Below are positions 8,880 to 22,187 of a stretch of 64,000 bases of DNA, one piece after another. The notes below the pieces were generated by a model that did not search any database, had not been told where the DNA came from, and saw only the letters and a program-made list of their open reading frames with translations. Position 1 is the stretch's first letter. Every line of letters begins with the position of its first letter. Both the position numbers and the translations under genes were made by a program. This DNA comes from Streptomyces viridochromogenes DSM 40736 (lineage in GTDB: Bacteria; Actinomycetota; Actinomycetes; Streptomycetales; Streptomycetaceae), in NCBI RefSeq assembly GCF_000158955.1, contig NZ_GG657757.1, positions 7,855,676 to 7,919,675 of the forward strand, read 5' to 3'.

Positions 8880-9698
8880 ATGCCAACCACCAAACACCTG
8901 CTCACCTCGGTCGAGCTGGCACGCTTCGTCGCGCGGGGTTTCCTGCGTCTGGACGGCGTCGTGCCCCCGGAACTGAACGAGGAGGCCATCGCGACCCTGT
9001 CCACCGGGATACCGGCGGTCCCCTACGGCACTCCGCTGGCCGAGGCCTTCCCGCAGAACACCTTCATCCCCCGCCTGCTCACCGTCCCCGCCGTGGCCGG
9101 TGCCCTGGAGAGCCTGGTGGGGCCGGACCCGACGGTCGACCACCACGCGGTGCACGTACGCGAACCGCACGAGGGCAGCGCGCAGGACCTCCACGCGGAC
9201 GCGATCATCGACGTGCGGCCGGACGCCTTCGACGTCCAGCTCATGTACTACCCCCACGAGGTGACCCCCGACATGGGCGGGACGCTGAGCGTGCCCGGCA
9301 GCCATCTGCGCCACGTCAACGAGACCGACATCGGCCGGGTGCAGAACCTGCGCGGGCAGACCCGGCTGACCTGCCCGGCCGGCACCGTCGTCCTGGTGCA
9401 CCACGGGATCTGGCACGGCGGCCGGCGCAACGACACCGCGCGGCGGCGCTACATGTACAAGATCCGCTTCAACCCGACCGTGCCCCAGGTCCGGCTCTGG
9501 GACACCTCCGACCTGCACGACCCCGCCGTCACCGCGGAACTCGGCGCCTCCTTCCCGTGGTACGAGCAGGCCACCGCCCGCCTGGAGATCCACAACCGGG
9601 TGCTGCTGTGGCGCGCGCTGACCGGAGACGACACGTTCGACATCGACCACTGGGTCACACGCGTCAGCAACCGGCCCGCCCTGAGGAGCCACGCATGA
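8880..9698 (+). CDS. Phytanoyl-CoA dioxygenase (PhyH) family protein
   Basis: This is a 272-residue Fe(II)/2-oxoglutarate-dependent oxygenase. The iron ligands are visible as His105-x-Asp107 (DLHADA) and a distal His near 179 (HHGIWHGG). Arginines just after it are candidates for binding the 2-oxoglutarate carboxylate. PhyH relatives hydroxylate lipid-like, sugar or natural-product substrates, and the substrate here is unknown. The gene faces an AraC regulator and is translationally coupled (ATGA overlap) to a small downstream gene, so the three form a compact unit. Confidence 0.88.
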   Translation: MPTTKHLLTSVELARFVARGFLRLDGVVPPELNEEAIATLSTGIPAVPYGTPLAEAFPQNTFIPRLLTVPAVAGALESLVGPDPTVDHHAVHVREPHEGSAQDLHADAIIDVRPDAFDVQLMYYPHEVTPDMGGTLSVPGSHLRHVNETDIGRVQNLRGQTRLTCPAGTVVLVHHGIWHGGRRNDTARRRYMYKIRFNPTVPQVRLWDTSDLHDPAVTAELGASFPWYEQATARLEIHNRVLLWRALTGDDTFDIDHWVTRVSNRPALRSHA

Positions 9699-9952
9699 AA
9701 CAGCAAGTCCTCGTGCTCTACCTGGCCTCGTCCGCCCTCGACTCGCCCGTCGTGGGATGGTCCCGTTACGACGGCACGGGCCGGACGCGCCCCACGACCG
9801 GGGACAGCGACGAGCCGCCCTACCCGACGGGTCTGGCCGCGCTGGCCGACGGCTGGCGTCTCTTCCAGGCCTCCCAGTTGCTGCCGCCCCACCCCGGCCA
9901 CGAGTACGACACCTCGTTCCTCAAGCACGAGTTCTTCTTCGAAAAGCTGTAG
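9695..9952 (+). CDS. Small protein coupled to the PhyH oxygenase, function unknown
   Basis: The ATG of this gene overlaps the stop of the oxygenase gene by four bases (ATGA), so the two are translated together. The 85-residue product has no signal peptide or membrane segment. It starts with a hydrophobic strand (QQVLVLYLASSAL), has a polar Gly/Thr/Asp loop, and ends in an aromatic cluster (FLKHEFFFEKL). I do not recognise the family. The coupling suggests a partner or accessory of the oxygenase. Base composition matches the neighbours. Confidence 0.72.
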   Translation: MKQQVLVLYLASSALDSPVVGWSRYDGTGRTRPTTGDSDEPPYPTGLAALADGWRLFQASQLLPPHPGHEYDTSFLKHEFFFEKL

Positions 9953-10071
9953 CCGTATTCACTCCATCGGGTCGTAAACGGCCCGGGCCGTCCCGAGCGC
10001 GGGCCGCACCGCGTAGCTTCGACCGCGACATCACCGACGGAACGTCACGAGGCAACCGGAGCGCTGTGGGC

Positions 10072-12087
10072 ATGCGTCACCAGCTCGTCCTGGCCCTGCT
10101 GTGCGCGGGATACGCCGTCGGTTCCGCGCTCGGCTGGGGCTCGGCCCAAGCCGCCGCGATCATGGGGAACTTCGGGCTCGGCGCCGCGGCCGGGGCCGCC
10201 GCCGTGTCCTGCTTCCGCTACTCCCGCACCCGCCGCACCCGCTTCAGCCCCGCCTGGCTGCTGTTCGCCGTCTCCTCGGCGATGGCGGCCCTCGGCCATT
10301 TTGTCCGGGGGTGGTACGAGGTCGTTCTGAAGCTGCCCGTGCCGAGTCCCAGCTGTGCCGACGTGTTCTTCCTGGGGTTCGCGCCGCCGGCCGTCCTCGG
10401 TCTGCTGGTCTTCGCGAAACGGCCGGTGACGCGAGCGGGCTGGGTCTGCCTCGGGCTGGACGCCTGGCTGATCGGCGGCTCGCTGCTCACCCTGGCCTGG
10501 AGCCTCGCCCTCGACCAGGCCGCGGATCCGCACGAGGCGGGCGTGGCCCGTACCGCGCTGGCGCTGGCTTATCCGTTGCTCGACATCGCCCTGGTCAGCA
10601 TGGTGGTCGCCCTGCACTTCAGACGCTCCGGGGCACACCGCGCCGCGGTCGGCACCGCGATCGGCGCCCTCGCCCTCACCGTGCTGACAGACGCCCTGTT
10701 CACCTCACCCCTGCTGCGCGGCGACCACCGACCCGGCCAACTCCTGGACGCGGGCTGGTTCGCCGGCTCCCTCCTCCTCGCGTACGCCCCCTGGGTCCCG
10801 TCCCGGAACCGGCAACCGGAGGCAGCCGGTCGCCCGGACGCCCGGAGAAGGGTGGGGTCCTCACTGGCGGCCCTCACCCCCTATCTGGCCGCCGGCGTCT
10901 GCACCCTCGGAATCCTCTACAACGTCCTCGACGGTCGCAGCGTGGACCACGTTGTGCTCCTGACCGGCGGCACGGTCGTGCTCGCGCTCGTCGTGCGCCA
11001 GGGCATCATGCTGCTCGACAACATCACCCTCACCCAGGAACTGGTGCAGAGGGAGAATCACTTCCGCTCCCTGGTGCAGGGCTTCAGCGACGTCATCATG
11101 ATCGCCGCTCCCAGCGGAGTCCTGCGCTACGTGTCCCCGTCCGCGCGCGACGTCCTCGGCCGCGACGCCGACGAGCTGATCGGCAGCGACCTCGGCACGC
11201 TCGTCCACCCCGAGGACCTGGGACGGGTCGTGCACGAGGTGCGCCGCTTCCTCGGCGCCGGCCCCGCCGAGGAACCCACCACCCGCATCGAGTGCCGCTT
11301 CCGGTCGGGCGACGGCGGCTGGCTGCACGTCGAGTCGACCGTCAAGCGCCACCAGGGCGGCCTCGTCTTCAACACCCGGGACGTGACCGACCGGGCCCGC
11401 CTGCAGGCGCAGCTGCGGCACAGCGCCGAACACGATCCACTCACCGACCTGCCCAACCGCGCGCTGTTCACCCAGCGGGTCGAGCAGGCCCTCGCCGACC
11501 GCGGCGGCAACGACGACCGTGCCATCGCGGTGCTCTTCGTCGACCTCGACGACTTCAAGGCCGTCAACGATCGCTACGGCCATCAGACGGGCGACGAACT
11601 CCTGGTCCGCACCGCCCACCGGCTCAAGCAGACCGTACGGAACGACACCGCGGCCCGCCTCGGCGGCGACGAGTTCGCCGCCCTCGTCGTGGACGACGGC
11701 GCCCGCGACGACTCGACCCGCGAGGAACACCTCCTGGAACTCGCCCACCGGCTGCGCATCACCCTGTCCCAGCCCTGCACCATCGAAGGCAGCGACATCA
11801 AGGTCACCGCGTCCATCGGAATCGCCTTCGCCGAGCCGGAGATCGCGGCGGGCGAGTTGCTGCGCAACGCCGACCTGGCCACGTACCGCGCCAAAGCCTG
11901 GGGGAAGGACCGGGTCGAGCTGTACGCCCCGCACATGCAGGACGAGACCCCCGCGGTGGCCAGGGCGGCCGGTGAGACGCTGGAGCACACCCTCGCCCGG
12001 CTCCTCGTACGTCTCGGGCCGCCTCCCGAACCGACGGCACTCGAATACGCCCCAGCAGGAAACGGCGACGGAGGCGCCCGGCAGTGA
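10072..12087 (+). CDS. Membrane PAS-GGDEF diguanylate cyclase
   Basis: The 671-residue protein has an N-terminal integral membrane region of roughly eight hydrophobic segments (about 1-325), a PAS sensor (about 328-445) and a GGDEF domain (about 450-620). The active-site motif is intact (RLGGDEF, first Gly of the motif at 531), which predicts synthesis of cyclic di-GMP, a regulator of development in Streptomyces. The position of the usual inhibitory RxxD site reads VRND, so product inhibition through that site looks absent. No EAL domain follows. GTG 10066 is an alternative start (GGAG at 10058-10061). The stop overlaps the next gene. Confidence 0.88.
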   Translation: MRHQLVLALLCAGYAVGSALGWGSAQAAAIMGNFGLGAAAGAAAVSCFRYSRTRRTRFSPAWLLFAVSSAMAALGHFVRGWYEVVLKLPVPSPSCADVFFLGFAPPAVLGLLVFAKRPVTRAGWVCLGLDAWLIGGSLLTLAWSLALDQAADPHEAGVARTALALAYPLLDIALVSMVVALHFRRSGAHRAAVGTAIGALALTVLTDALFTSPLLRGDHRPGQLLDAGWFAGSLLLAYAPWVPSRNRQPEAAGRPDARRRVGSSLAALTPYLAAGVCTLGILYNVLDGRSVDHVVLLTGGTVVLALVVRQGIMLLDNITLTQELVQRENHFRSLVQGFSDVIMIAAPSGVLRYVSPSARDVLGRDADELIGSDLGTLVHPEDLGRVVHEVRRFLGAGPAEEPTTRIECRFRSGDGGWLHVESTVKRHQGGLVFNTRDVTDRARLQAQLRHSAEHDPLTDLPNRALFTQRVEQALADRGGNDDRAIAVLFVDLDDFKAVNDRYGHQTGDELLVRTAHRLKQTVRNDTAARLGGDEFAALVVDDGARDDSTREEHLLELAHRLRITLSQPCTIEGSDIKVTASIGIAFAEPEIAAGELLRNADLATYRAKAWGKDRVELYAPHMQDETPAVARAAGETLEHTLARLLVRLGPPPEPTALEYAPAGNGDGGARQ

Positions 12088-12602
12088 GTACGGAAGAGAA
12101 CAGCGGTGCTCTGCCCCTCCCACAGGACGACCCCGTCGTCTCGGCGGGTCTGGACATCGCCATGCGCTGGGGCGCCGCCCTCGGCGGACCGGAGAAACTG
12201 AAGATCGCCTTCGAAGCCCTGGAACCCCAGCTGAAGCGGGAGCACCAGATCCGCCTCAGACAGCTCGACATGCAGCGGGAGGCCACCGCCCGTGCCGAGG
12301 ACAACGCCAGGGAGACGGCGGAACGCATGGTGCGACTGGCGCAGCAGAAGCGCCAGCACGCACTGCGGATGACGGGCCTCTGCCTCGGCGCCGGAGTGAG
12401 CTTCGCCATGCTCGTCGCCGGCGTCTACGTGGCCAGGGACATGTGGTGGCTCTCCCTCTTCCTCTGGGGCCCCAGTCTCCTGGCCATGGCCAAGCTCTAC
12501 ACCCTGCGCCGCAGCGACCCCGGCGACATGCAGGCCGTGGCCCTGGGCATGAGAAGCGCGACCAGCGCGGCCCAGCAGGCCCAGCCTCCCCCCGTGCCGT
12601 GA
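12084..12602 (+). CDS. Coiled-coil membrane protein coupled to the GGDEF gene
   Basis: The GTG start overlaps the GGDEF stop (GTGA), implying coupled translation. The 172-residue product has an acidic N-terminus and a charged helix likely to form a coiled coil (about 45-90, rich in Glu/Arg/Gln). Two hydrophobic segments follow (about 95-113 and 117-133), then a polar tail. No known domain is recognised. Because it is coupled to a membrane diguanylate cyclase, it may assemble with it or report its state; that is an inference from position. Confidence 0.7.
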   Translation: MSTEENSGALPLPQDDPVVSAGLDIAMRWGAALGGPEKLKIAFEALEPQLKREHQIRLRQLDMQREATARAEDNARETAERMVRLAQQKRQHALRMTGLCLGAGVSFAMLVAGVYVARDMWWLSLFLWGPSLLAMAKLYTLRRSDPGDMQAVALGMRSATSAAQQAQPPPVP

Positions 12603-12657
12603 CACCTACGGCGCTGAGTCCGTCCTCGCCTCACCGTCCCGACATGGAATGTTGCTT

Positions 12658-12676
12658 TCCGGCAATACTTGCCGGA
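12658..12676. promoter_or_regulatory. Perfect inverted repeat upstream of the poly-HAMP kinase
   Basis: TCCGGCAA-TAC-TTGCCGGA is a perfect 8-bp inverted repeat with a 3-base spacer. It sits 56 bases after the preceding stop and about 126 bases before the kinase start. A TATGAT box (12702-12707) lies just downstream, so an operator overlapping the kinase promoter is plausible; a terminator for the upstream pair is the alternative. Confidence 0.45.
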
Positions 12677-12802
12677 GTCAATCCCGGGCACCGAGTGGCC
12701 ATATGATGGAGCTTCTGTGCAGTGGGTGGGGGCGGCGTGCCGGACTCGGCGACGAGACGGGCGTCCGAGTGAACGCCGGTGAGGCGTGGGGAGAGGGAGA
12801 GC

Positions 12803-17077
<4,275 letters not shown>

Positions 17078-17137
17078 GGCCGGCAGCCATCACACCGTCT
17101 CCCGCCCGTTGCCCGGGCCAGAAGGAGCTGTGCCCAC

Positions 17138-19612
17138 GTGAGCACCACTGACCTGCCCGGCGAGCCCGACCAGGAGGGCGAGTCGCGACGGCGCACCACC
17201 GGGGCGGAGTTGTCGCCCGCCGCTCCCGCCGGGGGCGACGGCATACCGGCCGCGAGGACGCCCGGCCGACCGCCGACGTCCCCGGTCGGCCGGCTGGCCG
17301 CCACCGTGGACCGCCTGCGCCACGAGGTACAGGCGGCGCAGGCCGCGGCCGACGGGCGCGCTCTGATCGACCTCGCCAAGGGCGTGCTCGTCGAGCGCCT
17401 GCACTGCGGGCCCGCCGAAGCGGCCCGGCAACTCGCCGAACTCTCGGACCAGTCGGCCATGACTCCGCTCGAGCTGGCCGCCGACATCATCAACCAGGCG
17501 GCACGCGACCGCCTGACCGACGTCGCAGTCGACTTCGTGACGACCGTCCACGGCACCTCACCCACCACCGAACAGGCCGCGTCCGCCGCCGTACGGCTGC
17601 GTACGGCGGAGAGCGGCGCCCTGGCCGCCGGGGACACCCAGGCGGTCGCCGACTCCCTGCTGGAGCACGCCCTGAAACCACTGGGGGCGACCGGAGTCGC
17701 GATCTGGGCGGCCGGTGCCGACGGCTCCCTGACCCTCGCGGGCAGCTCCGGGTTCCCCGCGGGCGAGGCGGGGCGCTGGCGCTATGTGCCGCCGGGTGTG
17801 GCGACCGTCGCCCGCACCGCGCTGACCGAGCGCAGGCCGGAGTGGATCCAGTCCCTGGCGGTGGAGGGCCCGCCGTCCATCGGCGGCACCCACCACCCCG
17901 ACGGTGGACGGGTGGCCGTCCCCACCGGCGTCGGCGGGCGGATCCACGGCGTCCTGGAGATCTGCTGGCCGGGGCCGCTGACCACCCAGCCGCCCGCCGT
18001 CGTACGCCAGTTGGAAGCGCTCGCGGAACTGTGCGCGCACACCCTGGAGATCCACTCGTCCTCCGTCCCCTCGTCGCTCGACGGCCCCGCCGTGACGAAC
18101 GCGCTGTCGGAACTGGTGGACCTGGCCGACGCGCTGTACGACCCCGCGCTGGTGCTCCTGCCCCAGGTGGACGGCTCCGGGCATCTCACCGACTTCCGCA
18201 TCCACCACGCCAACCATCGCTTCCGCGACCCCGCCGGGCGCTCCCGCAGCGCCGTCAACGGGGCGCTGCTGCTGGAGGCGTACCCGATGGCGGCCGACGA
18301 GAGCGGCCTGTTCCACCACGTGGAGCGGGTCTACGCCACGGGTGAGCCGTTCCGGGCCGGCCGTATGACCCTCACCGCGCTGGTGGACCAGGTGCCGCTG
18401 TCGTCCGTCGCCGAGGTCAGCATCACCCGGCACGGCAACAGCGTGCTGCTGATCTGGCGGATCGAGGACGAGGTGGCCCGCCTGGCCAACCTGCTCGAAC
18501 ACGCGCAACGCCTCGGCCGCATCGGTGGTTTCGAGGAGAACTTCGTCACCGGCGAAATCACCTGGAACAGCCAGCTGTTCGCCCTCTACGGCCGGGAGGA
18601 GACCGCCGGGCCCGTCCCCGTCGAGGAACTGCGGGCCCACGCCCACCCGGACGACGCCGTCACCATCGGCCGCTTCCTGCGGACCGTGCTGCACCACCGC
18701 AAGCCGGCGTCGGCGGCCTTCCGCCTGCAGCGGCCCGACGGGGTGACCCGGCACATGCGCGTGGTGGCCGAACCGGTCGTGGACGTCGACGAGAGCCTGC
18801 TCGCGGTGCGCGGCGCCTACCAGGACGTGTCGGCGCAGCACTGGACGGAGGTCGCCCTCGCCGCCACCCGCGACCAGCTCGCCTACTCCGAGCAGCAGGC
18901 CGCCGAGCGCAACCGGCTGACCCTGCAACTGCAACAGGCCATCATGCCGGTCACGGCGGCACCCCTGGACGCGCCGGGACTGCGCACGGCCGTGCGCTAC
19001 CGGCCCGCGGAGACCGATCACCTGGTGGGCGGCGACTGGTACGACGCCGTGGTCCTGCCCTCGAAGCACATCCTGCTGAGCGTGGGCGACGTCGCCGGAC
19101 ACGGCATCGAGGCGGCCACCAGCATGGTCGTGCTGCGCAACGCCCTGCGGGGGCTGGCCGTCACCGGAGCGGGCCCGGCCCAGCTGCTGTCCTGGCTGAA
19201 CAACGTCGCCCACCACCTCTCCGAGTCGGTGACCGCCACCGCGGTCTGCGCGCTGTACGACCCCTCGCGCCGCGTCCTGCGCTGGGCCCGCGCCGGGCAC
19301 CTGCCGCCGGTGCTGGTGCGCGAGGGGCAGGCGACGACCATGCCGCTGCTCAAGGGGCTGCTGCTCGGAGCGGTCTCGGACGTCACCTACGAGGAGGCGG
19401 ACATGCAGCTGGAGCTGGGCGACACCCTGCTGATGTACACCGACGGACTGGTGGAGCGCAGGGACCGCTCCATGGAGGAGTCCCTGAACCATCTCCTGGT
19501 GACCGCGAGTGCCACGAAGACCACCCTCGACCAGCGGCTCGACCACCTGCTCACCTACAGCAAGTCCGACACCGACGACGACACCTGCATCATCAGCATC
19601 GAAGTCATGTGA
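17138..19612 (+). CDS. ANTAR-GAF-PAS-PP2C signalling protein
   Basis: The 824-residue protein begins with a Pro-rich linker and an ANTAR domain (about 50-125, ALIDLAKGVLVERLHCGPAEAARQL). ANTAR domains bind paired RNA hairpins in antitermination systems. It is followed by a GAF-like region (about 140-300), two PAS-like regions (about 325-430 and 455-570) and an RsbU/SpoIIE PP2C phosphatase domain (about 585-820, GGDWYDAVVL near 630 and SVGDVAGHG). An RNA-binding output fused to a serine phosphatase is unusual in function, although known in actinomycetes. It follows the poly-HAMP kinase by 60 bases on the same strand, and the two may be cotranscribed. Confidence 0.9.
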   Translation: MSTTDLPGEPDQEGESRRRTTGAELSPAAPAGGDGIPAARTPGRPPTSPVGRLAATVDRLRHEVQAAQAAADGRALIDLAKGVLVERLHCGPAEAARQLAELSDQSAMTPLELAADIINQAARDRLTDVAVDFVTTVHGTSPTTEQAASAAVRLRTAESGALAAGDTQAVADSLLEHALKPLGATGVAIWAAGADGSLTLAGSSGFPAGEAGRWRYVPPGVATVARTALTERRPEWIQSLAVEGPPSIGGTHHPDGGRVAVPTGVGGRIHGVLEICWPGPLTTQPPAVVRQLEALAELCAHTLEIHSSSVPSSLDGPAVTNALSELVDLADALYDPALVLLPQVDGSGHLTDFRIHHANHRFRDPAGRSRSAVNGALLLEAYPMAADESGLFHHVERVYATGEPFRAGRMTLTALVDQVPLSSVAEVSITRHGNSVLLIWRIEDEVARLANLLEHAQRLGRIGGFEENFVTGEITWNSQLFALYGREETAGPVPVEELRAHAHPDDAVTIGRFLRTVLHHRKPASAAFRLQRPDGVTRHMRVVAEPVVDVDESLLAVRGAYQDVSAQHWTEVALAATRDQLAYSEQQAAERNRLTLQLQQAIMPVTAAPLDAPGLRTAVRYRPAETDHLVGGDWYDAVVLPSKHILLSVGDVAGHGIEAATSMVVLRNALRGLAVTGAGPAQLLSWLNNVAHHLSESVTATAVCALYDPSRRVLRWARAGHLPPVLVREGQATTMPLLKGLLLGAVSDVTYEEADMQLELGDTLLMYTDGLVERRDRSMEESLNHLLVTASATKTTLDQRLDHLLTYSKSDTDDDTCIISIEVM

Positions 19613-19988
19613 GCGTCCCGGTCTGCCGGACGTGCTGGCAGCGCGCGCAGTAGCGGGCCTGCGGCACGATCATCAGCCGGGCGCGGTCGATGGGCCCCCG
19701 GCACAGCTCGCAGGCGCCGTAGTCTCCCCGGTCCATGCGGGCCAGGGCGGCTTCGACGTCGGCGAGGACCATCCGGGCCGAGGCGGCGAGCTGGACACGC
19801 ACCTCGGTCTGGGAGGTGGCCTGCCGGTCGAGCAGCGCCTGGGTGCGGGGCGCCGCGGCGGCCGTCAGCTGCTGGAGCTGTTCCCGGCGGAACAGGCGCT
19901 GCTCGTGCAGGTTCTCGCGCAGCGCCGCGAGGTCCTCGGCCGACAGCGCCGCGTCGCGGTCGCCGGTGATCTGGTTCACCACGGTCAC
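19605..19988 (-). CDS. DksA/TraR zinc-finger protein (first copy)
   Basis: The 127-residue protein has a long helical N-terminal part and a C-terminal Cys4 zinc finger (CELC, 17 residues, CARC) typical of the DksA/TraR family, which binds RNA polymerase in its secondary channel. The acidic tip residues of DksA proper are not obvious, so the effect on transcription is uncertain. It is convergent with the ANTAR-PP2C gene, overlapping its end by 8 bases. It lies 7 bases downstream of the second DksA/TraR gene, forming a two-gene operon. The start is GTG 19988, preceded by GAGGGG. Confidence 0.88.
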   Translation of the reverse strand: MTVVNQITGDRDAALSAEDLAALRENLHEQRLFRREQLQQLTAAAAPRTQALLDRQATSQTEVRVQLAASARMVLADVEAALARMDRGDYGACELCRGPIDRARLMIVPQARYCARCQHVRQTGTLT

Positions 19989-19995
19989 CCCTCGG

Positions 19996-20316
19996 TCAGG
20001 CGGTGTTGCGCTGGCAGGGTACGCAGAACCGCGTGTAGGGCAGGATCTCCAGGCGCTCGACGGGGATGCGTGTGGAGCAGCCCTGGCAGACGCCGTAGCT
20101 GCGGTCCTGGACGCGGGCGAAGGCGGCGTCGATCTCCTTGAGGACCCGCTCGATGGTGTCCCTCTGCGCCGACATCAGCTGCTCGGCCTCGTCCGGCCCG
20201 GCCTCGTCGATGGCCTTCAGCTGGGTCAGCCGGGTGCTGCGTTCGTGTTCCAGGCGCTGGTGGGCCTCGTGTGCCGTGAGGCGGGCGGTCCGGGCCTCGG
20301 TGCGGGGTGCGTTCAT
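19996..20316 (-). CDS. DksA/TraR zinc-finger protein (second copy)
   Basis: This is a 106-residue paralogue of the neighbouring DksA/TraR protein, with the same helical hairpin and a C-terminal finger (CQGC, 17 residues, CVPC). The start is ATG 20316, with GGTGAAG upstream. It is divergent from the NarL-type histidine kinase gene across about 200 bases. Having two diverged copies side by side suggests an ancient duplication rather than a recent one, as identity outside the finger looks low. Confidence 0.88.
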   Translation of the reverse strand: MNAPRTEARTARLTAHEAHQRLEHERSTRLTQLKAIDEAGPDEAEQLMSAQRDTIERVLKEIDAAFARVQDRSYGVCQGCSTRIPVERLEILPYTRFCVPCQRNTA

Positions 20317-20522
20317 GTCTTCACCGTGGCCGATGCGCCGGGGAAAACCCATCGGGCGCGATACCCATCTTCGGCCCGGCGGGGCCTGCCGGTCAGGGGC
20401 AGGTCAGGGGCGGAAATGGGCATTGGAGCCCATCGACGCGGCCGGTGGGGCGCGGCAGGCTGGGGTCAGGCCGGTCCGCAGTCGCGGCCGCGGCTCATCA
20501 CGAAGAGGAAGGTGTCGTCCCG

Positions 20523-21476
20523 GTGTCCCTGTTCTGGCGGATCTTCGCTCTGAACGCGGTGGTGCTGGGGGCCGCGACCGCGCTGCTGCTGTGGGCTCCC
20601 GTGACCGTCTCCGTGCCGGTCCTGCTGACCGAGGCGGTCATCCTGGTGGCCGGCCTGGCGGTCATGCTGATCGCCAACGCGGCCCTGCTGCGGATCGGGC
20701 TGGCCCCCCTGGCCCGGCTCACGAAGCTGATGACCACCGTCGACCTGCTGCGCCCCGGGCAGCGGCTGCCGGAGCACGGCAGCGGCGGGATCGCCGAGCT
20801 GATCCGCACCTTCAACGCCATGCTGGAGAGGCTGGAGCACGAGCGGGCCTCCAGCAGCGCCCGCGTGCTGCTCGCGCAGGAGGCCGAACGGCGCCGCATC
20901 GCCCAGGAGCTCCACGACGAGGTCGGCCAGAGCATGACGGCGATCCTGCTCGGGCTGAAACGGGCGGCGGACGAGGCGGAGGAGCCGCTGCGGGGTGAGC
21001 TGCACCAGGCCCAGGAGATCACCCGGGAGAGCCTGGACGAGGTGCGCCGCCTGGTGCGCCGGCTGCGGCCGGGCGTGCTGGACGACCTCGGCCTGGTCAG
21101 CGCCCTGACCTCGCTGACCACCGAGTTCGCCACCCACACCGAACTGCGCCTGGTGCGCCGCTTCGACTCCGGTCTGCCCGCGCTGGACGAGCAGAGCGAA
21201 CTGGTGCTGTACCGCGTCGCCCAGGAGGCTCTGACCAACGCGGCCCGCCACGCCGAGGCCGGCCGGGTCGAGGTGAGCCTGCGCCACACCGACGGCACGG
21301 TGGTGCTGGCCGTCGCGGACGACGGCCGCGGTACCGGGATCGCGCGGGAAGGCGCGGGAATCCGGGGGATGCGCGAACGCGCCCTGCTCCTCGGGGCCAC
21401 GCTGGACGTCACCTCCCAGCCGCACACCGGTACGCAGGTCCGGCTGACCGTGCCCGTCCCCAGGAAGCAGTCATGA
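20523..21476 (+). CDS. NarL-type sensor histidine kinase
   Basis: The 317-residue membrane kinase has two N-terminal hydrophobic segments (about 4-27 and 33-52) with almost no external loop. A HAMP domain (about 55-110) and a HisKA_3/HATPase kinase core follow. The phospho-acceptor is His131 in AQELHDEVGQ, the ATP-binding N-box is QEALTNAARHA, and a GIRGMRERA end is present. With so little outside the membrane it probably senses a membrane or internal cue. The start is GTG 20523, after GAGGAAGG. The stop overlaps the response regulator start (ATGA). Confidence 0.93.
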   Translation: MSLFWRIFALNAVVLGAATALLLWAPVTVSVPVLLTEAVILVAGLAVMLIANAALLRIGLAPLARLTKLMTTVDLLRPGQRLPEHGSGGIAELIRTFNAMLERLEHERASSSARVLLAQEAERRRIAQELHDEVGQSMTAILLGLKRAADEAEEPLRGELHQAQEITRESLDEVRRLVRRLRPGVLDDLGLVSALTSLTTEFATHTELRLVRRFDSGLPALDEQSELVLYRVAQEALTNAARHAEAGRVEVSLRHTDGTVVLAVADDGRGTGIAREGAGIRGMRERALLLGATLDVTSQPHTGTQVRLTVPVPRKQS

Positions 21477-22138
21477 CCACGACCGACATGCCCGTGATCC
21501 GTATCCTCCTCGCCGACGACCACGCGCTGGTGCGGCGCGGAGTGCGGCTCATCCTCGACCGGGAGCCGGATCTTGAGGTCGTCGCCGAGGCCGGAGACGG
21601 TGCCGAGGCCATCGCCCTGGCCCGCGGCACGGAGGTCGACCTCGCGGTGCTGGACATCGCCATGCCCCGGATGACCGGCATCCAGGCCGCCCGCGAACTG
21701 ACCGCGCTGAGGCCGGACCTGCGCGTGCTGATCCTGACCATGCACGACAACGAGCAGTACTTCTTCCAGTCGCTGAAGGCCGGGGCCAGCGGATACGTGC
21801 TGAAGTCCGTGGCCGACCGGGACCTGGTCGCCGCCTGCCGGGCCGCCATGCGTGACGAGCCGTTCCTGTACCCGGGGGCCGTCACCGCCCTCATCCGCAA
21901 CTACCTCGACCGGGTCCGCCACGGCGAGGAGCCGCCCGAGCAGATCCTCACGCCCCGGGAGGAGGAGGTGCTCAAGCTCGTCGCCGAGGGCCACTCCTCC
22001 AAGGAGATCGCCGAGATGCTCTTCATCAGCATCAAGACCGTCCACCGGCACCGGGCGAACCTGCTGCACAAGCTCGGACTGCGCGACCGTCTGGAACTCA
22101 CCCGGTACGCGATCCGCGCCGGCCTCATCGAACCCTGA
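21473..22138 (+). CDS. NarL/LuxR-type response regulator
   Basis: The 221-residue partner of the preceding kinase has a receiver domain with acidic pocket ADDH and phospho-acceptor Asp61 (VLDIAMP). A LuxR-type helix-turn-helix follows (about 155-215, LTPREEEVLKLVAEGHSSKEIAEMLFIS). The 4-base ATGA overlap with the kinase shows coupled expression and marks them as a cognate pair. Target genes are not evident, though the divergent DksA/TraR pair and the following SecDF gene are near. Confidence 0.95.
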   Translation: MTTTDMPVIRILLADDHALVRRGVRLILDREPDLEVVAEAGDGAEAIALARGTEVDLAVLDIAMPRMTGIQAARELTALRPDLRVLILTMHDNEQYFFQSLKAGASGYVLKSVADRDLVAACRAAMRDEPFLYPGAVTALIRNYLDRVRHGEEPPEQILTPREEEVLKLVAEGHSSKEIAEMLFISIKTVHRHRANLLHKLGLRDRLELTRYAIRAGLIEP

Positions 22139-22187
22139 CGTGCTCGTCCCTGACGTGCTCGTTCCGCTCAGAGGAAGGGGATGGCGC

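Noticed and set aside
7901..9952. 683-codon plus-strand frame
   Set aside because: Only its last 85 codons, from the ATG that overlaps the oxygenase stop, are supported; the rest crosses the AraC and oxygenase genes out of frame.
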